Positions 19,510 through 30,156 of a stretch of 64,000 bases of DNA are shown here, piece after piece. Under the pieces are notes generated by a model. The model made no database searches and was not told the origin of the DNA. It saw only the letters and a program-made list of their open reading frames with translations. The translations under genes were made by a program, and so were the position numbers. Numbering within the stretch: position 1 is the first letter of the stretch; the number at the start of each line of letters is the position of its first letter. Where the stretch lies: assembly GCF_010211755.1 (NCBI RefSeq), contig NZ_PDWR01000015.1:17233-81232 (forward strand), in the 5' to 3' direction. This DNA is from Pseudoxanthomonas sangjuensis. GTDB lineage: Bacteria > Pseudomonadota > Gammaproteobacteria > Xanthomonadales > Xanthomonadaceae.

Positions 19510-20640
19510 ATGAGCAGCATCGACTTCACCAGCTTCCTCAAACTGATGGCGCACCAGAAGGCGTCGGACCTGTTCATCACCGCGGGCATGCCGCCGGCGA
19601 TGAAAGTGCACGGCAAGCTCTCGCCGATCACGCAGACGCCGCTCACCGGCCAGCAGTCGCGCGACCTGGTGCTGAACGTGATGACTCCGTCGCAGCGCGA
19701 GGAATTCGAGAAGACCCACGAGTGCAATTTCGCGATCGGCGTCGCCGGCGTGGGCCGCTTCCGCGTGTCGTGCTTCTACCAGCGCAACCAGGTGGGCATG
19801 GTGCTGCGCCGGATCGAGGCGCGCATCCCGACCATCGAAGAGCTGAACCTGCCGCCGATCATCAAGACCCTGGCGATGACCAAGCGCGGCATCATCATCT
19901 TCGTCGGCGCCACCGGCACCGGCAAGTCGACCTCGCTGGCGGCGATGATCGGCTACCGCAACCAGAATTCGACCGGCCACATCATCACCATCGAGGACCC
20001 GATCGAGTTCGTGCACAAGCACGAGGGCTGCATCATCACCCAGCGCGAGGTCGGCATCGACACCGACAGCTGGGAGAACGCGCTGAAGAACACCCTGCGC
20101 CAGGCGCCGGACGTGATCATGATCGGCGAGGTGCGCACCCGCGAGGGCATGGACTACGCAATCTCGTTCGCCGAAACCGGCCACCTGGTGCTGTGCACGC
20201 TGCACGCCAACAACGCCAACCAGGCGATGGACCGCATCATCAACTTCTTCCCGGAAGACCGCCGCGGCCAGCTGCTGATGGACCTGTCGCTGAACCTGAA
20301 GGGCGTGGTCGCGCAGCAGCTGATCCCGACCCCGGACGGCAAGGGCCGCCGCGTGGCGATGGAAATCCTGCTCGGCACGCCGCTGGTGCAGGACTACATC
20401 CGCGACGGCGAGATCCACAAGCTCAAGGAAGTGATGAAGGAATCGACCAACCTGGGCATGAAGACCTTCGACCAGGCGCTGTTCGAGCTGTACCAGGCCG
20501 GCGAGATCAGCTACGAGGACGCGCTGCGCTACGCCGACTCGCAGAACGAGGTGCGCCTGAAGATCAAGCTGGCGCAGGGCGGCGACGCCAAGACCCTGGC
20601 GCAGGGCCTGGACGGCGTGGAAGTCGCGGAAGCGCACTGA
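19510..20640 (+). CDS. pilU: Type IV pilus retraction ATPase PilU
   Basis: 376 residues. PilT paralogue with Walker A GATGTGKST near residue 136, IITIEDPIEFVHKHEGC, VIMIGEVRTREGMDYAI and TGHLVLCTLHANNANQAMDRI. It has the longer C-terminal extension typical of PilU (QGGDAKTLAQGLDGVEVAEAH). PilU is a PilT-dependent accessory retraction motor. A strong intrinsic terminator follows 35 bp after the stop. Confidence 0.97.
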   Translation: MSSIDFTSFLKLMAHQKASDLFITAGMPPAMKVHGKLSPITQTPLTGQQSRDLVLNVMTPSQREEFEKTHECNFAIGVAGVGRFRVSCFYQRNQVGMVLRRIEARIPTIEELNLPPIIKTLAMTKRGIIIFVGATGTGKSTSLAAMIGYRNQNSTGHIITIEDPIEFVHKHEGCIITQREVGIDTDSWENALKNTLRQAPDVIMIGEVRTREGMDYAISFAETGHLVLCTLHANNANQAMDRIINFFPEDRRGQLLMDLSLNLKGVVAQQLIPTPDGKGRRVAMEILLGTPLVQDYIRDGEIHKLKEVMKESTNLGMKTFDQALFELYQAGEISYEDALRYADSQNEVRLKIKLAQGGDAKTLAQGLDGVEVAEAH

Positions 20641-20675
20641 CCGTTCCGTTCTGCCACGCTGCCGGCGGGAACCGG

Positions 20676-20702
20676 AAAGGGCGGGTCGTCCCGCCCTTTT
20701 CC
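20676..20702 (+). terminator. Intrinsic terminator after pilU
   Basis: Perfect 10-bp stem AAAGGGCGGG / CCCGCCCTTT with a TCGT loop and a trailing T run, 36 bp after the pilU stop. Confidence 0.85.
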
Positions 20703-20724
20703 ATGTCCCCGGCGCGGCCGGGGC

Positions 20725-20755
20725 GAAAGAAAAAGCCCGGCCGCTGGCCGGGCTT
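20725..20755 (-). terminator. Intrinsic terminator for the 93-residue gene
   Basis: Stem AAGCCCGGCC / GGCCGGGCTT with a 3-base loop. On the minus strand it is followed by TTTTTCTTT. It lies 41 bp past the stop of the gene at 20797-21078 and so insulates it from pilU. Confidence 0.8.
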
Positions 20756-20796
20756 CGTCCTGGCCTCGCCAGGTCCCTGCCGGGACCTGCGCCGGA

Positions 20797-21078
20797 TCAG
20801 GCGGCGATCCTCGGCGCCGGGCGCGTGCCGTCGGCGATCCGGTGCAGCATCTCGCGCGACAGGCGCACGGCCGCGATGCTGGGCAGGGCCGCGGCGCGAC
20901 GCTCGGCCTCGCGCTCGGCGGCCATCGGATCGTCCAGCCACTTCCACTGGTAGCTGTTGCCACGGACCGACGGGTAAACCGCGCGGAATGCACTGAGCCG
21001 TTCTTCGGCGGTCGGCGGGATCGGCGGAGACTGGTGGGGCTTCAGGCCGCCGGTGAATGAGAGATGCAGCAGATTCAT
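20797..21078 (-). CDS. Lone 93-residue protein, unknown function
   Basis: No recognised domain. The sequence starts MNLLHLSFTGGLKPHQSPPIPP and contains a WKWLDDPMAAEREAERRAAALPS helix and a basic-proline C-terminus (DGTRPAPRIAA); no signal peptide, no Cys. Gene status is supported by a good ribosome site (CGGAGG about 7 bases before the ATG), its own intrinsic terminator, and an AT-rich region upstream. Hence probably a monocistronic, regulated small protein. Function unknown. Confidence 0.62.
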   Translation of the reverse strand: MNLLHLSFTGGLKPHQSPPIPPTAEERLSAFRAVYPSVRGNSYQWKWLDDPMAAEREAERRAAALPSIAAVRLSREMLHRIADGTRPAPRIAA

Positions 21079-21557
21079 GACCTAATCCTCCGTTCCGATG
21101 TGGGACTGCTACTGCTTCCGGTGTCCTCCCAAGGCAGGTCCGCGGGTTCGCCGGGGGCGGGTCCGGGTCACCGCGAACGTGCAGCGCAAACATACGACGG
21201 TGGATGGCGGCGATCACGTGAAAAACGTGCGTAATTCACATTCGATTAAATCTGAACGTGACTCATGCGTCGTCAGCTTCCATTCGCAAACGACTGTTTT
21301 CCCTGGAATAAATAAACCGCTTGCCGTTCATCGGGCGAGTTCGCGCAACCCAGTGTTCGCGGCAGCGCGACGGGCCGTTGCCGGCGAGGGCCCGCCGCGC
21401 TCCTGCCAGGACGGTCGGTGGCTGGATCCCGATTCCGGTCCGTCCCCGCGCGTCCGGCGCGAGGCTTGCGCATTTCCGGCCGTCGCTTGAAACAACGCGA
21501 ATGCCGGAAGGAAGCGGCCGGCCTGCCACCGTCGGCGACAGGCCCTAGAATGACCGC
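21079..21557. other. 479-bp intergenic region with an AT-rich island
   Basis: Between the 93-residue gene (leftward) and yqgE (rightward). Roughly 21210-21325 is conspicuously AT-rich for this chromosome, and the rest is ordinary GC. Short open frames cross it on both strands, but none has a convincing ribosome site or domain. Most likely it holds the promoters of both flanking genes; no terminator or tRNA-like fold was evident. Confidence 0.5.
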
Positions 21558-22124
21558 ATGCCGCAGCCATCCCCCAACCTGACCAACCAGCTGCTGATCG
21601 CGCTGCCCGCGCTGGACGATCCGAATTTCGCCCGCAGCGTGGCCCTGATCTGCCAGCACGACGAGGACGGGGCGATGGGCGTGGTGGTCAACCGCGCCTC
21701 CGACTACACGCTGGGCGAGGTGCTGCAGCAGATGCAGCTGGAGACCGGCAACGAGGAACTGCGCAACCGGATCGTGCTGTCGGGCGGGCCGGTGCACCCG
21801 GAGCGCGGCTTCGTGCTGCACGACGGCGGCGGCGAATGGGAGTCCACCCTGGAAATCGGCGACGGCCTGTACCTGACCACGTCGCGCGACGTGCTCGAGG
21901 CGATGGCCGCCGGCACAGGGCCGCGTCACGCGGTCGTCGCGCTGGGTTGCGCCGGCTGGGGCGCCGGCCAGCTGGAATACGAACTGGGCGAGAACAGCTG
22001 GCTGACCGCGCCGGCCGATGCCGAACTGCTGTTCGCGCTGCCGCTGGAGCAGCGCTGGCAGGCCGCGGGCGGGCGCATCGGCGTGGACATGAGCCGGCTG
22101 ACCGACTACAGCGGCCACGCCTGA
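21558..22124 (+). CDS. yqgE: YqgE/AlgH family protein
   Basis: 188 residues, full length for the UPF0301 family. Signature: [21 protein letters not shown] at the start, [34 protein letters not shown], and [21 protein letters not shown]. The biochemical role is unresolved, although mutants affect alginate regulation in Pseudomonas. Linked by 1 bp to ruvX, a widely conserved pairing. Confidence 0.95.
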   Translation: MPQPSPNLTNQLLIALPALDDPNFARSVALICQHDEDGAMGVVVNRASDYTLGEVLQQMQLETGNEELRNRIVLSGGPVHPERGFVLHDGGGEWESTLEIGDGLYLTTSRDVLEAMAAGTGPRHAVVALGCAGWGAGQLEYELGENSWLTAPADAELLFALPLEQRWQAAGGRIGVDMSRLTDYSGHA

Positions 22125-22125
22125 C

Positions 22126-22572
22126 ATGAAGCTCGACGGCACCGTGCTGGGTTTCGACGTCGGTGCGCGGCGCATCGGCGTCGCGGTCGGCAGCGCGTTC
22201 GGCAGCGGCGCGCGCGCCCTGGCGGTGGTCGACGTGCACGGCAACACGCCCGACTGGCCGGCGCTCGACAAGCTGCGCGACGAATGGCGGCCCGACGGCC
22301 TGGTGGTCGGCGATCCGATGACGCTGGAAGGCGACGACCAGCCGGCGCGCAAGCGCGCGCACGCCTTCGCCCGCGCGTTGCAGGCGCGCTACAAGCTGCC
22401 GGTGGTGCTGGTGGACGAGCGCTCCAGTTCGGTCGAGGCCGCGCAGCGTTTCGCGCTGGACCGCGCCGAAGGCCGCAAGCGCCGCCGCGACGCCGCCGCG
22501 CTCGACGCGGTGGCCGCGGCGGTCATCATCGAGCGCTGGCTGGCGGCGCCGCAGGACGCGACGCGCATTTGA
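22126..22572 (+). CDS. ruvX: YqgF/RuvX family Holliday-junction resolvase-like nuclease
   Basis: 148 residues of RNase H fold: VLGFDVGARRIGVAVGS (first catalytic Asp), GLVVGDPMTLEGDD, VVLVDERSSSVEAA (Glu) and a final RRRDAAALDAVAAAVIIERWL (Asp). In E. coli YqgF takes part in 5' maturation of pre-16S rRNA; the resolvase role is by homology. Downstream of yqgE in the same operon and followed by pyrB after 79 bp. Confidence 0.94.
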   Translation: MKLDGTVLGFDVGARRIGVAVGSAFGSGARALAVVDVHGNTPDWPALDKLRDEWRPDGLVVGDPMTLEGDDQPARKRAHAFARALQARYKLPVVLVDERSSSVEAAQRFALDRAEGRKRRRDAAALDAVAAAVIIERWLAAPQDATRI

Positions 22573-22651
22573 AGAACGAAGACGCCTTCTGCCCGCTAGC
22601 GGGGAGGGGGATCCAAGCACGACAATTCACCAAACTCGCCTTGGGAAACGC

Positions 22652-23596
22652 ATGAGCCTGCAACTCGATTCGAACGGACGCCTGCACCACCTGCTGACCC
22701 TCGACGGGTTGCCGAAGGAAACCCTGTGCCGCCTGCTCGACCGCGCCGGGCAGATCCGCGACGCTGCGCTGGGGCGCACGCACAAGCGCGATTCGCTGGT
22801 CGGCACCACGATCTGCACGCTGTTCTTCGAGCCTTCGACGCGCACGCGCAGCTCGTTCCAGATCGCCGCGCAGCGGCTCGGCGCCGACGTGGTCAATTTC
22901 GATGCGTCGACCTCGTCGGCGCGCAAGGGCGAGACCGCGCTGGACACGATGAGGAACCTGGAGGCCATGGGCGTGCGCGGTTTCGTCGTGCGCCACCCCG
23001 AGGACGGCGCCGCGGAGATGCTGGCCGAGCACACCGGCGAAGGCACCACGGTGATCAACGCCGGCGACGGCCGCAGCGCGCATCCGACCCAGGGCCTGCT
23101 CGACATGCTGACCGTGCGCCAGGCCAAGGGCCCGGACTTCTCGAGGCTGAAGTTCCTGATCGTCGGCGACGTCAAGCATTCGCGCGTGGCGCGCAGCGAC
23201 CTGCACGCGCTGCACACGCTGGGCGCGGGCGAGGTGCGCGTCTGCGGGCCGGATGCACTGCTGCCCGGCGACGGTACGCTGGCGGGCTGCGAGGTTGGCG
23301 CCGATTTCGACGCGATGCTCGAGGGCGTCGACGTGGTGATGATGCTGCGCCTGCAACGCGAACGCATGGAGGAGGGGTTGGTGGCGTCGCTCGACGACTA
23401 CCACCGCGACTACGGCCTGACCGCCGCGCGCCTGCGCCGCGCCGCGCCGGACGCGGTGGTGCTGCACCCCGGCCCGATCAACCGCGGCGTGGAAATGACC
23501 GACGAGGTCGCCGACGGCCCGTGGTCGCTGGTATTGCGACAGGTCAGCAACGGCGTGGCGGTGCGCATGGCGGTGCTGGAGACGTTGCTGGCCTAG
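22652..23596 (+). CDS. pyrB: Aspartate carbamoyltransferase catalytic subunit
   Basis: 314 residues. It catalyses carbamoyl phosphate plus aspartate to carbamoyl aspartate. The carbamoyl-phosphate loop FFEPSTRTRSSFQIA, the swinging loop around STSSARKGETALDT, the HPTQGLLDMLT motif and the VLHPGPINRGVEM loop are intact. No regulatory pyrI lies beside it, consistent with the class in which PyrB pairs with PyrC-like proteins or acts alone. Convergent with the TPR gene; the stops overlap by 4 bp. Confidence 0.97.
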   Translation: MSLQLDSNGRLHHLLTLDGLPKETLCRLLDRAGQIRDAALGRTHKRDSLVGTTICTLFFEPSTRTRSSFQIAAQRLGADVVNFDASTSSARKGETALDTMRNLEAMGVRGFVVRHPEDGAAEMLAEHTGEGTTVINAGDGRSAHPTQGLLDMLTVRQAKGPDFSRLKFLIVGDVKHSRVARSDLHALHTLGAGEVRVCGPDALLPGDGTLAGCEVGADFDAMLEGVDVVMMLRLQRERMEEGLVASLDDYHRDYGLTAARLRRAAPDAVVLHPGPINRGVEMTDEVADGPWSLVLRQVSNGVAVRMAVLETLLA

Positions 23597-24318
23597 CGGC
23601 CGGCTTTGCGCAACTGGGCGATGTATTCGAGCTCGCTCTTCGCGAGATTGCTGCCGGGATCGACTTCAAGCGACGCCTCGTAGGCGTGCTGCGCACCGTC
23701 CAGGTCGCCCATTTCCACCAGTACCCAACCGGTACCGCGCAGCGCAAGCGGTTTGGCGTGCGCTGCGCTTGGGTGCTCGTTCGCAAGTGCCAATGCGCGC
23801 TGGTACGCGGCCAGGGCCCCGTCAAGATTGCCACTCTGACCCAAGGCGAAGCCGCGTTCGACATGGGCGTCGGCGAAATACGGGGCCAGCGCGATGGCTT
23901 TGTCGAGCCAGCGGATGGCTTCGGCGTTGTCTTTTGCTCCGGCCAGCAGGAAACCTTTCAACTTGTAAGCCATCGGGCAGGCAACGTCGATCCATTCTGT
24001 CGGCTCGCCATCGGCGTTTTCGGCCATGTACTGTTCGTATTCCTGCACGGTGGCGACACTGACCAGGCGGAGGCCTTGGCGGTGCTGGGCCTCGCAATAT
24101 GCGAGTACCGGCTCCAGTCGTTCGTCGGCGGAATCGGTGTCGCCCCGTTGCATCTCCAGCCAGATCGCATCGAGGTCTTCCCGGTACTGGTGGCCGACTT
24201 TCCGCTCCATCGGAGGGATCGCATAGAAAGTTTCGGTCACGGTGGACTGGGCGAACGCCTCGTTCGTCATCGGGGCGCAAGCCAGCAGGACCAGGCCGGA
24301 AAGCAATAATGTCTTCAC
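23593..24318 (-). CDS. Exported TPR-repeat protein
   Basis: 241 residues. Signal peptide ends near residue 23 (EAFA-QS), or a lipoprotein at the Cys of LLAC. The mature protein has a helical N-terminal half and at least two tetratricopeptide repeats in the C-terminal half (AEAIRWLDKAIALAPYFADA, GNLDGALAAYQRALALANEH, LDGAQHAYEASLEVDPGSN). Function unknown, probably a periplasmic scaffold. Somewhat lower GC and different codon use than its neighbours, by eye. Convergent with pyrB. Confidence 0.8.
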   Translation of the reverse strand: MKTLLLSGLVLLACAPMTNEAFAQSTVTETFYAIPPMERKVGHQYREDLDAIWLEMQRGDTDSADERLEPVLAYCEAQHRQGLRLVSVATVQEYEQYMAENADGEPTEWIDVACPMAYKLKGFLLAGAKDNAEAIRWLDKAIALAPYFADAHVERGFALGQSGNLDGALAAYQRALALANEHPSAAHAKPLALRGTGWVLVEMGDLDGAQHAYEASLEVDPGSNLAKSELEYIAQLRKAGR

Positions 24319-24403
24319 GTCCGCGGATTCCTCGTGTCCATTGGTCGCGTGATTCGTATGCCGGCCGGATTGCTTCTTTGGTCGATCTGCCCGGCAGGCG
24401 CGC

Positions 24404-25204
24404 TCAGCGCAGCTTCTGCGCGAACAGCCAGACCCACAATTCCGGCGTGTTGTAAGCCGGGTCCCACGCGTTGTGGTTGGCGTCCGGGAACTCCGTGTAG
24501 CGCACGTCGGCGCCGGCGGCCTTCAGTGCCGCGAAGATCTTGCGGTCGTCGCCGGGCGGCACGACGTCGTCCCTGGCGCCATGGAACATCCAGATCGGCT
24601 TGTCGCGCAACCGCGCGGCGGGTGCGGCATACGGATCGGGCGCGTCCGCCACGCCGGCGACCCGCAGGCGCGCGTACTCGGGGTTCGGCGGCGGCTCGAT
24701 CGCGCCGCAGATCGGCACCAGCGCGGCGGATTTCCGCGGATTGGCCAGCGCGGTTTCCCACGTGCCGTAGCCGCCCATCGACAAGCCCGTCAGGTAGGTG
24801 CGCTTCGGATCGCCACGGAACTCGCGCGAGGCTGCGTCGAGCGCCGCCAGCGCGATGCGCGGGTTGGCCTCCAGCCAGAATTCGCCTGCAGGCACCTGCG
24901 GCAACACCACGATCGCCGGGAAGTCGTTCGCATGCGCGCGCAGGTAGGGCCCCAGGCCGGCGCTCAATTGCGCCCGGTTGTCGCCGCCGCGTTCGCCGGC
25001 GCCGTGCAGGAACAGGATCACCGGCGGATGGTCCCCGCCCGCGTCCTTCGCCGGCACGAACACCTGGTAACGGTGCGACGCGCCATTGACCACGATCTCG
25101 CGCGGCACGAACCGGCCGCTCGTGCCGCGCAGCGGCGAAACGGTCGAGCAGGCCGTTGCCAGCAACGACAGCAGGGCGAACAGGATGGCGGGCGCGGTTT
25201 TCAT
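24404..25204 (-). CDS. Lipoprotein prolyl-oligopeptidase/esterase-like hydrolase
   Basis: 266 residues. Lipobox LLATAC with the acylated Cys about residue 19. Hydrolase fold: PPVILFLHGAGERGGDN (oxyanion), a YLTGLSMGGYGTWE nucleophile elbow, WMFHGARDDVVPPGDDR (Asp region) and FPDANHNAWDPAYN with the catalytic His. This is the exported dienelactone-hydrolase-like phospholipase/esterase family often annotated as 'prolyl oligopeptidase family'. Acts at the cell envelope; substrate unknown. 14 bp after mgtE in the same direction, so probably cotranscribed. Confidence 0.85.
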   Translation of the reverse strand: MKTAPAILFALLSLLATACSTVSPLRGTSGRFVPREIVVNGASHRYQVFVPAKDAGGDHPPVILFLHGAGERGGDNRAQLSAGLGPYLRAHANDFPAIVVLPQVPAGEFWLEANPRIALAALDAASREFRGDPKRTYLTGLSMGGYGTWETALANPRKSAALVPICGAIEPPPNPEYARLRVAGVADAPDPYAAPAARLRDKPIWMFHGARDDVVPPGDDRKIFAALKAAGADVRYTEFPDANHNAWDPAYNTPELWVWLFAQKLR

Positions 25205-25218
25205 CGGTGCCTCCGCGA

Positions 25219-26580
25219 TCAGCGCAGCAACACCAGCGTTGCCAGGCCGAGGAAGGTGAAGAAGCCCATCACGTCGGTGACGGTGGTCAGGAAGATGCCG
25301 CTGGCCAGCGCCGGGTCGAAGCCGAAGCGCTTCAGCGTCAGCGGCACCAGTACCCCGGACAGCGCGGCGAACAGCAGGTTGCAGGTCAGCGCGATCGCGA
25401 TGACCAGCGACAGGCCGGGGTTGTGGAACCACAGCAGCACGATCAGCCCCAGGATCGCGCCCAGCACCACGCCGTTGAACAGCGCCACGCGCACTTCCTT
25501 CCACAGCAGCGTGCGCGCGTTCGACGCGCCGACCTGGCCCAGCGCCAGGCCGCGCACCATCAGCGCCAGCACCTGGGTGCCGGCGTTGCCGCCCATGCCG
25601 GCGACGATCGGCATCAGCACCGCCAGCGCCACCAGCTTGTCGATGGTGCCCTCGAACTGGCCGACCACGCTGGCGGCGAGGAAGGCGGTGGCGAGGTTGA
25701 CCGAGAGCCAGATCAGGCGGCGGCGGAACGCGCGCCGCACCGGCGAGAACAGGTCCTCGTCCTCGTCGAGGCCGGCCGCGCCCAGCGCCTGGTGCTCGGC
25801 CTGGCCGCGGATGATGTCGACCACGTCGTCGACGGTGATGCGGCCGAGCAGAATGTTGTTCCCGTCGACCACCGGCGCCGAGATCCAGTCGTGGTCGGAG
25901 AACTGGCGCGCGACCTCGTCGGCGCTCTCGCCGACGTCGATCGCCGGTTGCTGGTCGTCGACCAGCTTGTTGATCGGCGTGCCGTCCTCGTGGGTCACCA
26001 GCGCGGCCAGCGACACCCGGCCCAGGTACTGGTGGCGGCGGCTGACCACGTACAGGTGGTCGGTGTGGTCGGGCAGTTCGCCGCGCAGGCGCAGGAAGCG
26101 CAGCACCACGTCGACGGTGACGTCGCCGCGCACCGTCACCACGTCGGGGTTCATCAGGCGGCCGGCGGTATCCTCCGGATACGACAGCACCTGCTCCAGC
26201 CGCTCGCGGTTCTCGCGGTCCATCGACTTGAGCACTTCGTCGATGACCGTGTCCGGCAGGTCCTCGACCAGGTCGGCGAGGTCGTCGATGTCGAGGTCCT
26301 CGACCGCCGCCACGATCTCGTCGGGGTCCATGTCGGCGAGCAGGCTCTCGCGCACCTCGTCGCCGACGTGCACCAGCACCTCGCCGTCGTCCTCGGCGTC
26401 GACCAGCCCCCACACCACCTCGCGCTTGCCCGGCGGCAGCGACTCGAGCAGGTTGCCGATTTCCGCCGGCGACAGCGTGTTGACCAGGCGGCGCACGGGG
26501 CCGAGCCGGCCGCTGTCCAGCGCATCGGACAGCAGCCGCAGTTGGCGCGCGGTCTTGTCGTGGCGGGCGGCTTCGGCCAT
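25219..26580 (-). CDS. mgtE: Magnesium transporter MgtE
   Basis: 453 residues. Cytoplasmic N domain (SPAEIGNLLESLPPGKREVVW, DLDIDDLADLVEDLPDTVIDEV), two CBS domains (about residues 140-270, including YPEDTAGRLMNPDVVTV and VVDGNNILLGRITVDDVVDII), then five membrane helices with the pore segment ARTLLWKEVRVALFNG and the MPIVAGMGGNAGTQ signature. Mg2+ channel gated by cytosolic Mg2+ through the N/CBS domains. Linked to the PTS/hprK region as in other xanthomonads. Confidence 0.97.
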   Translation of the reverse strand: MAEAARHDKTARQLRLLSDALDSGRLGPVRRLVNTLSPAEIGNLLESLPPGKREVVWGLVDAEDDGEVLVHVGDEVRESLLADMDPDEIVAAVEDLDIDDLADLVEDLPDTVIDEVLKSMDRENRERLEQVLSYPEDTAGRLMNPDVVTVRGDVTVDVVLRFLRLRGELPDHTDHLYVVSRRHQYLGRVSLAALVTHEDGTPINKLVDDQQPAIDVGESADEVARQFSDHDWISAPVVDGNNILLGRITVDDVVDIIRGQAEHQALGAAGLDEDEDLFSPVRRAFRRRLIWLSVNLATAFLAASVVGQFEGTIDKLVALAVLMPIVAGMGGNAGTQVLALMVRGLALGQVGASNARTLLWKEVRVALFNGVVLGAILGLIVLLWFHNPGLSLVIAIALTCNLLFAALSGVLVPLTLKRFGFDPALASGIFLTTVTDVMGFFTFLGLATLVLLR

Positions 26581-26686
26581 GCGCGGCTCCGGTGGTGGCG
26601 TGAGCCGCGTCCGTGGGCATGGGCCCAGTGAGCCGCGGCGGGTCAGGCGTTCATCGCGGCATTATCGCCCGCGGAACGGGCAATGC

Positions 26687-27616
26687 CTACCCTGCCGAAG
26701 CGCGACGCAGGCGGAAACGGGCGATGCGCCGGCGGATGATGTTCACGACCCGGCCGAGCGCGGTCATTTCGAGGTCGGCCTGCAGGCGCTCGATTTCGGC
26801 ATAGAGGCGGCGGTTGTGGTCGGCGCGGCTGGAAAACAGCTCGCGCAGCTCGGTGCAGTCCTGTTCGGTCAGCACGTGGCCGGGCCGGAGGTGGGCGGGC
26901 AGCTGCCGATCCACGTACACCGTCGAGTGGGTACGCGCGGTCTGGGCCTCGGGCCGCGTTTCCGTGTAGAAGTACAGCGCGATCGACTTGCGGCTCAAGT
27001 GCGCCTTCGCGGCCGGCAGGCTGATCTTGCCGAAGCCGTGCCAGCTGTGCTCGGTGGTTTCGAAGATCACGCAGCGGTTGAACAGCGGCGGCACGACGAC
27101 CGTCTCGTCGTTCTCCGGATCGTAGGGGTCGCGGTGCAGTTCCAGCGAACCGCCCCAGGCCGTTTCCCATTCCGGGTTCAGGTACACGATGAGGTTCAGC
27201 CGGCGGTGCCAGAGCGTGGCGGGGTGGTAGTTGAAATCGATGTGGTTGTCGAGGCCTTGCCCGCTGCGGTTCTCGTGGGTGCCGCCGCCGAAATACATCG
27301 GGTCGTACAGCAGGCCGGGGATGCCGGTGATGTCGCCGATCAGGCGCAGGAATTCCGGCGACTGCACCAGATCGTCCAGCTGCCGGTAGGCGTCGCCCAA
27401 CCCGCGCAGCCGTTCGATGGTGGATTTGCCGCCGGGCTTGCCGTCCTCGTTGAGGTAGTCGCCCCGCTCGAAGGGCGGGAACTGCGCGAGCAGGCGCGCG
27501 GCGAAGTCGGGCGCGAGGAAGCCGTCGATGACGCAATGGCGGAACGGCAGGGCCGATTCGAACCCGGCGTTGTACTGCTTCCTGCGTTCCTGCACTTCGC
27601 GCGCGATCAAGTCCAT
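26687..27616 (-). CDS. 2-oxoglutarate/Fe(II)-dependent oxygenase (prolyl-4-hydroxylase-like)
   Basis: 309 residues. N-terminal region FRHCVIDGFLAPDFAARLLAQ, then a double-stranded beta-helix with the iron-binding HIDFNYH (His-x-Asp), LNLIVYLNPEWETAWGGSLEL and the second iron His in FETTEHSWHGF, followed by the Arg/Lys region KSIALYFYTETR. This matches the SM-20/Ofd1-type 2OG-Fe(II) family. A C-terminal helical segment (about 260-309, rich in Arg) may dimerise. Substrate unknown. The ATG at 27616 is followed directly by an acidic/basic helix. Confidence 0.87.
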   Translation of the reverse strand: MDLIAREVQERRKQYNAGFESALPFRHCVIDGFLAPDFAARLLAQFPPFERGDYLNEDGKPGGKSTIERLRGLGDAYRQLDDLVQSPEFLRLIGDITGIPGLLYDPMYFGGGTHENRSGQGLDNHIDFNYHPATLWHRRLNLIVYLNPEWETAWGGSLELHRDPYDPENDETVVVPPLFNRCVIFETTEHSWHGFGKISLPAAKAHLSRKSIALYFYTETRPEAQTARTHSTVYVDRQLPAHLRPGHVLTEQDCTELRELFSSRADHNRRLYAEIERLQADLEMTALGRVVNIIRRRIARFRLRRASAG

Positions 27617-27714
27617 GCGGCGGCTCGCTCTGTCGTGTCGATGGGGACGGGACTGCGGTTCGCCCGATGGCCACGGATTATGTCCCGCGGGCGGGGCGAT
27701 GAGTACCCCGCGTA

Positions 27715-29429
<1,715 letters not shown>

Positions 29430-29430
<1 letters not shown>

Positions 29431-29699
29431 CAACTGTCCTCGTCGAATCGTCGCTCGAACAGCGCCGCGACCGCGTCCATCGCCGCCTGCTCGTCGTCGC
29501 CGTCGATGCGCATCGTCACCGGCGTGCCCTGGCCGGCGGCCAGCAGCATCACCCCCATGATGCTCTTGGCGTTGACCTCGCGCCCCTTCGCCGCCAGCGT
29601 GGCGTTGCAGCGGAACGGCGCCAGCACCTGCACCAGCTTGGCGGTGGCGCGGGCGTGCAGTCCCAGGCGGTTGGAAACGGTGAGTTCGCGTTCAAGCAT
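29430..29699 (-). CDS. ptsH: HPr phosphocarrier protein
   Basis: 89 residues. The EI-dependent phosphorylation site is His15 (NRLGLHARATAKLV) and the HPr kinase site is Ser46 (NAKSIMGVMLLAAG), so it can be regulated by the HprK encoded nearby. The start MLERELTV is chosen by family length. The gene overlaps the 3' end of the EIIA gene by 8 bp and the EI start by 1 bp, indicating a tight EIIA-HPr-EI operon. Confidence 0.96.
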
Positions 29700-30084
29700 C
29701 GTCGATGATCGCCCCATTGCGCGTGCCGGCCGCGGCGGTGGCCGGCAATTGGTCCAGTCCCTGTTCCGGATAGTTCATCACCCGCAGCAGCATCGGCAAA
29801 CTCAGCGCCGACACGCGCCGCACCGGCGTGCCCAGCTGGGCCAGTCGCCTGGCCAGGTTGCTGGGGCTGGCGCCGTACAGGTCGGTCAGCACCAGCACGC
29901 CGTCGCCGCCGTCGACGCGCCGCAGCGCCGCGGAGGCTTGCGGCAGCAGCGCGTCCAGCTCGGCGTCCAGCGGCACCTCGAAGGCCTCGGCCTTCAGGGG
30001 CAACGTGCGCAGCAGGCTGCCGGCGACGCCGAGGATCGACGCGCCCACGCCGGGGTGGGTGATGAGCAGGATGCCACAGGCCAT
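29692..30084 (-). CDS. Mannose-family PTS EIIA domain protein
   Basis: 130 residues, single EIIA(Man) domain with phospho-His10 (CGILLITHPGVG), a Gly/Asp-rich GGDGVLVLTDLYGASPSNLA and LSLPMLLRVMNYPEQGL. No EIIB/C/D partner lies nearby, so it probably serves regulation rather than sugar uptake. First gene of EIIA-HPr-EI and immediately downstream of rapZ (72-bp gap). Confidence 0.93.
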   Translation of the reverse strand: MACGILLITHPGVGASILGVAGSLLRTLPLKAEAFEVPLDAELDALLPQASAALRRVDGGDGVLVLTDLYGASPSNLARRLAQLGTPVRRVSALSLPMLLRVMNYPEQGLDQLPATAAAGTRNGAIIDDA

Positions 30085-30156
30085 GCCGTAGAAGTTAGCA
30101 GACCGGCATGACGACCCGGAAGCGCGCCGGCGCAACGGCCCGTCGCGCCGGCGGGT

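Noticed and set aside
21098..21529. Short open frames in the gap before yqgE
   Set aside because: No ribosome site, no recognised domain, and they overlap each other on both strands.
25156..26631. Plus-strand open frame of 491 codons
   Set aside because: Shadow of mgtE on the opposite strand; His/Val/Asp-rich pattern typical of antisense to acidic helices.
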